DNA of 64,000 nucleotides from Actinocorallia herbida. Its GTDB lineage: Bacteria; Actinomycetota; Actinomycetes; Streptosporangiales; Streptosporangiaceae. Both the position numbers and the translations under genes were made by a program. This document shows, one piece after another, positions 59,855 to 64,000 of the stretch. Within the stretch, counting starts at the first letter, position 1. Every line of letters begins with the position of its first letter. The notes under the pieces are model-generated. The model was not told where the DNA came from, ran no database searches, and saw nothing but the letters and a program-made list of their open reading frames with translations. The stretch is from NCBI RefSeq assembly GCF_003751225.1, contig NZ_RJKE01000001.1, forward strand, positions 5,580,001 to 5,644,000, written 5' to 3'.

Positions 59855-60175
59855 GCTTGCTGACCTGGGGGTTTGTGCGTCGGACGCGCCGAATTTAGTT
59901 AGTCGGAATTTCCTAGTATCGATAGCTGCAAGCGTCTGGTGGGTGGGTCTGGAGTTCGGTGGATGTTCCGGGTATGGAGGTTTGAGGGCAGTGTAGAGCT
60001 TGGTCAGGTTGGGATCGGGGGGCTATGTGTTCGCTCGTTATCTCGGTGGTGTCTTCGTAGGACGTCGTGCAGGCTTGTTGGGGGCCGACTGGTGTGGGGT
60101 TTATGGGTTGGCTGGCTGCGGGGGTAGAGGAGGACGGGAGGGTTGGGGGGCGCATTTGGCGGCTTCGGCGCCAGA
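59855..60175 (-). other. AT-richer flank, candidate CRISPR leader
   Basis: The stretch right of the array has an AT-rich core (GAATTTAGTTAGTCGG and CTAGTATCGATAGC, 59891-59930), unlike the surrounding DNA. It is on the expected leader side for minus-strand transcription. No gene recognised up to about 60175. Confidence 0.45.
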
Positions 60176-60179
60176 GGAG

Positions 60180-60760
60180 GGTGGAGGGGGGCTGGGTGGG
60201 GGGAAGGTGCTCGGGTCTCGGTTGGCTGCGGCTCGGGGGATCATGATGGCTTGGTCGGTGGGGATTTCGGTGTCCGCGTAGGTGACGGATTCGTGGGTGA
60301 AGCGGATGGCGGCGTTGGCGATGAGGGTGACCGTTGCTTGTGGTCGGCGATCACGCGGAGGGATGCCGGGGACGCCGGTTCGTCATCGGTCGGAGAGGGA
60401 TCGGCCGTTCCGGTGTGGCAGGGCGCTCAGGAGGTCGTCGGCGCGGGTGGTCTTGCGCTCGGTGACGAGGTCGGTCATGTAGGCGGTGTCACGGTGGTGG
60501 GGGTCGCCGTGCAGGAGGAGGTCTTCCGACCAGATGCGCAGGGCGGTGCGCGCGCGGGTGGGACGGCGAAGTCGGAGACGAGGTCGGCTTCGCGGCCGTC
60601 GGCCATTCGGGTGATGAGGTCCGCGGTGATCTGCTCGATACCACCCGGATCCCGAGCGGAGGCGACCGCCCGGAGTTCGCCCGCCCGCGCGGGGCACCAG
60701 GCTCGCGAAATACTCGGCCTGTGATTCCTGGTGGTCGCTGCGGCCTTGATGCGGAACGCC
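60180..60760 (-). pseudogene. Decayed cytochrome P450
   Basis: Successive P450 motifs appear in different frames. From about 60700: GGIEQITADLITRMADGREA and DLVSDFAVP. Then MTDLVTERKTTRADDLLSAL followed by NGRSLSDR. After a deletion of the oxygen-binding helix: TVTLIANAAIRF, ESVTYADTEIP and RAAANRDPSTFP. The heme-binding cysteine region is absent. It faces the same way as the two-component genes and is clearly non-functional. Confidence 0.75.
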
Positions 60761-60793
60761 GGCGAGCCGTCTGGTCCCGGTGGTCGAATGTGG

Positions 60794-61456
60794 CTAGGGC
60801 TTGACGAGGCCCTCACGGATGGCGACCAGGGCCGCTTGGGTGCGGGAGTCGAGGTTCAGTTTCGACAGAACGTTGCTGACGTGGGTACGGGCGGTGCGCT
60901 CGCTGATGGACAGATGGTCGGCGATGGCGCGGTTCGACAGGCCCTTCGCGACGAGGACGAGGACCTCGCGTTCCCGGGTGCTGAGCGACGCCAGGCCGTG
61001 GGTGGGGGCGACGAGCCGTTGGGTGAGCTGCCGAGCGACGGCCGGGTCCAGGAAGACCTCGTCGCGTTGGGAGGCTCTGATCGCCTCCTCGAGTTCGTCC
61101 GGGGAAGCGTCCTTGAGCACGTATCCGCTCGCGCCGAGGGCCAGGGCGGCCTGGACGCGCTCGATCTCGGAGTAGCTGGTGAGGATGATGGTCCGCACGC
61201 CCGGGTACCGCTCCGCGATCGCGGCGGTGGTCTGGATCCCGTCCATCTTGGGCATCTGCAGGTCCAGAAGGACCACTTCGGGAAGCCGGGCGCGCACGTG
61301 CAGCTCGGCGAGCCGCTCCATCGCCTGCCTCCCGTCGGCGGCCTCGCCGACGAGCCTGATGTCGTCGGCGAACTCCAGGAAGCTCGCGATCCCGCGGCGC
61401 ACCACCGTGTGGTCGTCGACGACGAAGACCGTGATGTCCCTGGACTGCTCGTTCAC
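60794..61456 (-). CDS. NarL/LuxR-family response regulator
   Basis: A 220-residue regulator. The receiver domain has DD at 14-15, phospho-acceptor D65 in VVLLDLQMPKMDG and Lys in YVLKDASPDEL. The LuxR helix-turn-helix is LSTREREVLVLVAKGLSNRA and IADHLSISERTARTHVSNVL. The GTG start at 61456 overlaps the kinase stop by GTGA, and a longer frame upstream merely shadows the kinase gene. It is the output partner of the kinase at 61453. Confidence 0.9.
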   Translation of the reverse strand: MNEQSRDITVFVVDDHTVVRRGIASFLEFADDIRLVGEAADGRQAMERLAELHVRARLPEVVLLDLQMPKMDGIQTTAAIAERYPGVRTIILTSYSEIERVQAALALGASGYVLKDASPDELEEAIRASQRDEVFLDPAVARQLTQRLVAPTHGLASLSTREREVLVLVAKGLSNRAIADHLSISERTARTHVSNVLSKLNLDSRTQAALVAIREGLVKP

Positions 61457-63021
61457 GCGGTTCCCTCCTGCGGGTCCGGGACGCCACCGTGCTGGATCCG
61501 GAGTTCCGCCCTGACTCGGGTTCCCTTGTGCTCCCGCTCTGGCGCGATCGTGACGGAGCCTCCCCATCTGCCCGCCCGGTCGCGCATGGAGATGAGGCCG
61601 AAGCCGCTCGGCCCGGCGGAGTCGGCCGCCGCTCCGTGCCCGTCGTCCACGACATCGATCCACACGACGCCGGCGCTCCGGTCGAAGCCGACGTCGACGC
61701 CCACTTCTGATGGCGCGGCGTGCTTGACCGCGTTGTGCAGTGCCTCGCTGACGATCTGGTAGACGTCCTCGACGAACGCCGGCGTGCTCATCGTCTCGAC
61801 GAGAGGATCCACGGCCAGGTCGACACTGACGTCGTGGCGGCGCTCGATGCCCTTGACCAGGGTGTGGAGGGCCGTGCTGAGTCCCAGTTCGGCCGGCACC
61901 GATGGCTGAAGGGCGAGCACGACGCCGCGCAGGTCGCGTTGGACGGCGTCGACCAGGCCGGTCACTTCCGCGGCGGCTGCCCGCACCCGTTCGGCGAGCG
62001 GATCGGAGAGCCGCTTCCCCATGCCCGAGAGGGCCTTGGCCTGCATCCCGATGGAGAACACGTGCTGGACCACGGAGTCGTGCAGTTCCCGGCCGAGCCG
62101 TTTGCGCTCCTCTCGGCGGACCGATACGCGCTCCTGGTCGATGAGCGTCGCGTAGTCGACCGCCAGCGCGGCCTGCTCGGCCATCGCTTCGAGGAACTCC
62201 AGGATGGCGGGGTTCGCCGGGCAGCCGCGCGCCAGGTAGACGTTGAGGGCTCCCAGCGGCTTGTCCCGTGAGATCAGAGGCGTGCTGACGAAGTCCTCCC
62301 ATGCGAGCTGGGAGACGTAGTCGTGCATCGGCTCCCAGCGCGGATCGGCCAGCATCTCGGCCTTGCGCCCGGGAAGGACGCACTGCCGCCGCTCGCCCAT
62401 GCTGCGGAGAGTGGCCAGGTCGGCCCCGCGGTCCCGTGAGGCCATGAGCAGTTCGAAGAACGGCTCCACCTGGGCGAACCCGGCGGATCCCATGAGCTGC
62501 AGCCGGTCGCCTCCGGGGGCGAACGTCATGATCTGGGTGCCCGCCACGCCCGGGGACACCTGGACCTCCGCGGCCATCGCGCCGAGGACCTCTTCCAGAG
62601 AGCCGTTCGAGGCCATGCCGGCGGCGGTCCTCGCCAGCGCGGCGACCCTCCGGTGCTGGGTCTGCTGCTCGGTGACGTCCCGGAAGACGACCAGTGTTCC
62701 TTCACCGCCCAGGCGCACCCGCGCGCCCTCCTGGTAGCCGAGCCAACGCTCGTCCTGAGGCCCGGCGGACCAGGCGCACACGCTCTCACCGGTCTCCGAG
62801 GGCATTTCGTTCTCCGCGGAGCGCCGGATGAGGCGGAACGGGGCGATGGCTCCGGCCAGGTCCCCTGCCGCCCGGCCCATGATGGCCGCGCCCGCCGGGT
62901 TGATCCACTGGATCCTCCCGGAGGAGTCCACGAGCGCGATCCCGGCGGGCAGCCCGCCGAGCGCGATCTCCCAGAGGCGCGACGGCACGGCCTCGCCGGG
63001 GTCCTCGGGCTCATACGTCAA
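61453..63021 (-). CDS. PAS-GAF sensor histidine kinase (NarX/DegS type)
   Basis: A 522-residue soluble kinase. A PAS domain (about 15-120, [18 protein letters not shown]) and a GAF domain (about 130-290, [20 protein letters not shown]) precede a HisKA_3 dimerisation box with H314 in [17 protein letters not shown]. The HATPase has [12 protein letters not shown] and VVDDGHG, then [11 protein letters not shown]. It lacks membrane segments, so it senses a cytoplasmic signal, possibly redox or oxygen. It is the first gene of a two-gene operon with the response regulator and divergent from folD. Confidence 0.9.
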   Translation of the reverse strand: MTYEPEDPGEAVPSRLWEIALGGLPAGIALVDSSGRIQWINPAGAAIMGRAAGDLAGAIAPFRLIRRSAENEMPSETGESVCAWSAGPQDERWLGYQEGARVRLGGEGTLVVFRDVTEQQTQHRRVAALARTAAGMASNGSLEEVLGAMAAEVQVSPGVAGTQIMTFAPGGDRLQLMGSAGFAQVEPFFELLMASRDRGADLATLRSMGERRQCVLPGRKAEMLADPRWEPMHDYVSQLAWEDFVSTPLISRDKPLGALNVYLARGCPANPAILEFLEAMAEQAALAVDYATLIDQERVSVRREERKRLGRELHDSVVQHVFSIGMQAKALSGMGKRLSDPLAERVRAAAAEVTGLVDAVQRDLRGVVLALQPSVPAELGLSTALHTLVKGIERRHDVSVDLAVDPLVETMSTPAFVEDVYQIVSEALHNAVKHAAPSEVGVDVGFDRSAGVVWIDVVDDGHGAAADSAGPSGFGLISMRDRAGRWGGSVTIAPEREHKGTRVRAELRIQHGGVPDPQEGTA

Positions 63022-63208
63022 TTGTCGCCACCTCGCACTCCGTGATCCGCGTGCCTGTCACGTCATCCGCCCGATGCCCGGGACGGGGGGTCGTCCCTAC
63101 CGTCGGACCGGGCGGCACTCGCAGGGTGCCTCCGCGGTGGACGGCACCTCGATGAACAGCGGCCGCACCACCGTGCCCGACCAATCTACCTGCAGAAAGG
63201 CCGCTCTC

Positions 63209-64000
63209 ATGGGCACCATGATGATCAACCCGGCGCCACCGGCCACCGCGCACCTGCTCGATGGCAGGGGCACCGCCCTCATGATCCGGGAGGAGCTCAA
63301 GGAACGGGTGGCGGCGCTGGCCGGCCGGGGATCGCGTCCCGGCCTCGGCACCGTGCTGGTGGGCGACGATCCGGGCAGCGTCTCCTACGTCGCCGGAAAG
63401 CACCGGGACTGCGAACAGATCGGCATCCGGTCCCTTCGGGTCGACCTGCCCGGGTCCGCCTCGCAGGGCGACGTCCTCTCGGCGATCTCCCGGCTCAACG
63501 CCGACCCGGCCTGTACCGGGCTCATCGTCCAGCTGCCCCTTCCCGCGGGCATCGACCGCGGGCAGGTGCTGGAGAGCGTCGACCCCGAGAAGGACGCCGA
63601 CGGCCTGCATCCGACGAACCTGGGCCGCCTCGTCATCGACGCGCCCGGACCGCTGCCCTGCACCCCCCGGGGCATCGTCGAACTGCTCCGCCGGTACTGC
63701 GTTCCGCTGACCGGAGCCGACATCGTCATCGTCGGTTGCGGCGTGACGGTGGGCCGGCCGCTCGCGCTGCTGCTCACCCGGCACACCGAGAGCGCGACGG
63801 TGACGATGTGCCATGCGGAGACACGCGACATGTCCGCCCACATCAGGCGGGCGGACATCGTCATCGCGGCGGCCGGCGCCGCCGCGCTGGTCCGCGCCGA
63901 TGATGTGCGGCCCGGCGCGATCGTCCTCGACGTCGGCATCACCCGGACCGAGGCCGGCATCGTCGGCGATGTGGCCCCGGACGTGGCGGGCACTGCGCGG
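63209..64000 (+). CDS. folD: FolD bifunctional methylenetetrahydrofolate dehydrogenase/cyclohydrolase (partial)
   Basis: The frame is open to the window edge (264 codons, nearly full length for the family). FolD interconverts methylene-, methenyl- and formyl-tetrahydrofolate with NADP. Visible motifs: [10 protein letters not shown] with Y60 and catalytic K64, [34 protein letters not shown] and the NADP loop GCGVTVGRP (Cys instead of the usual Arg). The ATG at 63209 is followed by two more ATGs at 63218 and 63221. AAAGG precedes by nine bases. It is divergent from the kinase operon, with 187 bases between. Confidence 0.9.
   Translation, partial: MGTMMINPAPPATAHLLDGRGTALMIREELKERVAALAGRGSRPGLGTVLVGDDPGSVSYVAGKHRDCEQIGIRSLRVDLPGSASQGDVLSAISRLNADPACTGLIVQLPLPAGIDRGQVLESVDPEKDADGLHPTNLGRLVIDAPGPLPCTPRGIVELLRRYCVPLTGADIVIVGCGVTVGRPLALLLTRHTESATVTMCHAETRDMSAHIRRADIVIAAAGAAALVRADDVRPGAIVLDVGITRTEAGIVGDVAPDVAGTAR

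Noticed and set aside
1-64000. tRNA, rRNA or riboswitch genes
   Set aside because: No cloverleaf with the conserved GGTTCGA arm or known aptamer core was recognised by eye. A covariance search (tRNAscan, Infernal) would be decisive.

Overview
The window is high-GC DNA with strongly biased third codon positions, GTG/ATG starts behind GGAGG-type ribosome binding sites, actinobacterial gene families (InhA-type enoyl reductase, GAF-LuxR regulators, LRR/WD40 proteins, IS21/IS256/IS630 remnants) and a type I-E CRISPR array. It looks like a chromosomal segment of a filamentous actinomycete (Streptosporangiales/Streptomycetales-like). The species cannot be named from the sequence alone.

Layout. (1) 1-6.5 kb: an ArsO-like flavoprotein, a convergent SDR/KstD-like flavoprotein operon with a divergent TetR regulator, and a phosphotransferase with a perfect inverted repeat over its promoter. 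(2) 6.5-18.7 kb: an accessory catabolic block. It has a TetR regulator next to a broken SDR gene and an intact SDR copy 8 kb away carrying the same TTGACC-N4-GGTCAA operators. It also has three paralogous HSL-type esterases, a GAF-LuxR regulator, an alcohol dehydrogenase, an acyl-CoA ligase, a phosphotriesterase-like hydrolase and a secreted GH5 enzyme. A 16-bp motif recurs before the esterase and ligase genes. (3) 18.7-28.7 kb: AbrB-type and DedA membrane proteins, an orphan sensor kinase followed by a truncated COG4705 membrane gene fused to a truncated ABC ATPase, a lipoprotein/MacB-like ABC operon and a decayed response regulator. (4) 28.7-41 kb: an LRR-HTH-WD40 protein with a one-base frameshift, two divergent secreted QxW (ricin-like) proteins, a MerR metal-type operon with a classical MerR promoter but a frameshifted merR, YnfA, an intact RR-HK-COG4705 operon, and an InhA-like reductase.

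(5) 40.4-58.1 kb: the most unusual part. A bed of decayed insertion sequences (IS3, IS256, IS3, IS630) abuts a 16.25-kb minus-strand operon of six large genes. Every junction overlaps by 1-8 bases, and the products (890, 444, 1102, 950, 1436 and 596 aa) are not recognised except for a DUF6603-like protein. None has a signal peptide or a clear membrane anchor. The first gene carries a segment resembling the hydrophobic pre-toxin region of polymorphic toxins. Such tight translational coupling implies one multiprotein assembly, and this is the best candidate for an undescribed system.

(6) 58.1-60.8 kb: more debris (FtsX permease tail, IS21 istA/istB fragments), then a 13-repeat type I-E CRISPR array without cas genes in the window and with one duplicated spacer, then a decayed cytochrome P450. 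(7) 60.8-64 kb: a NarL-type two-component pair and the start of folD, cut by the window edge.

Two themes run through the window. Paralogous modules exist in intact/decayed pairs (SDR+operators; RR-HK-COG4705; MerR). Several genes are broken by single bases in short homopolymers, so either real decay or sequence error should be considered.
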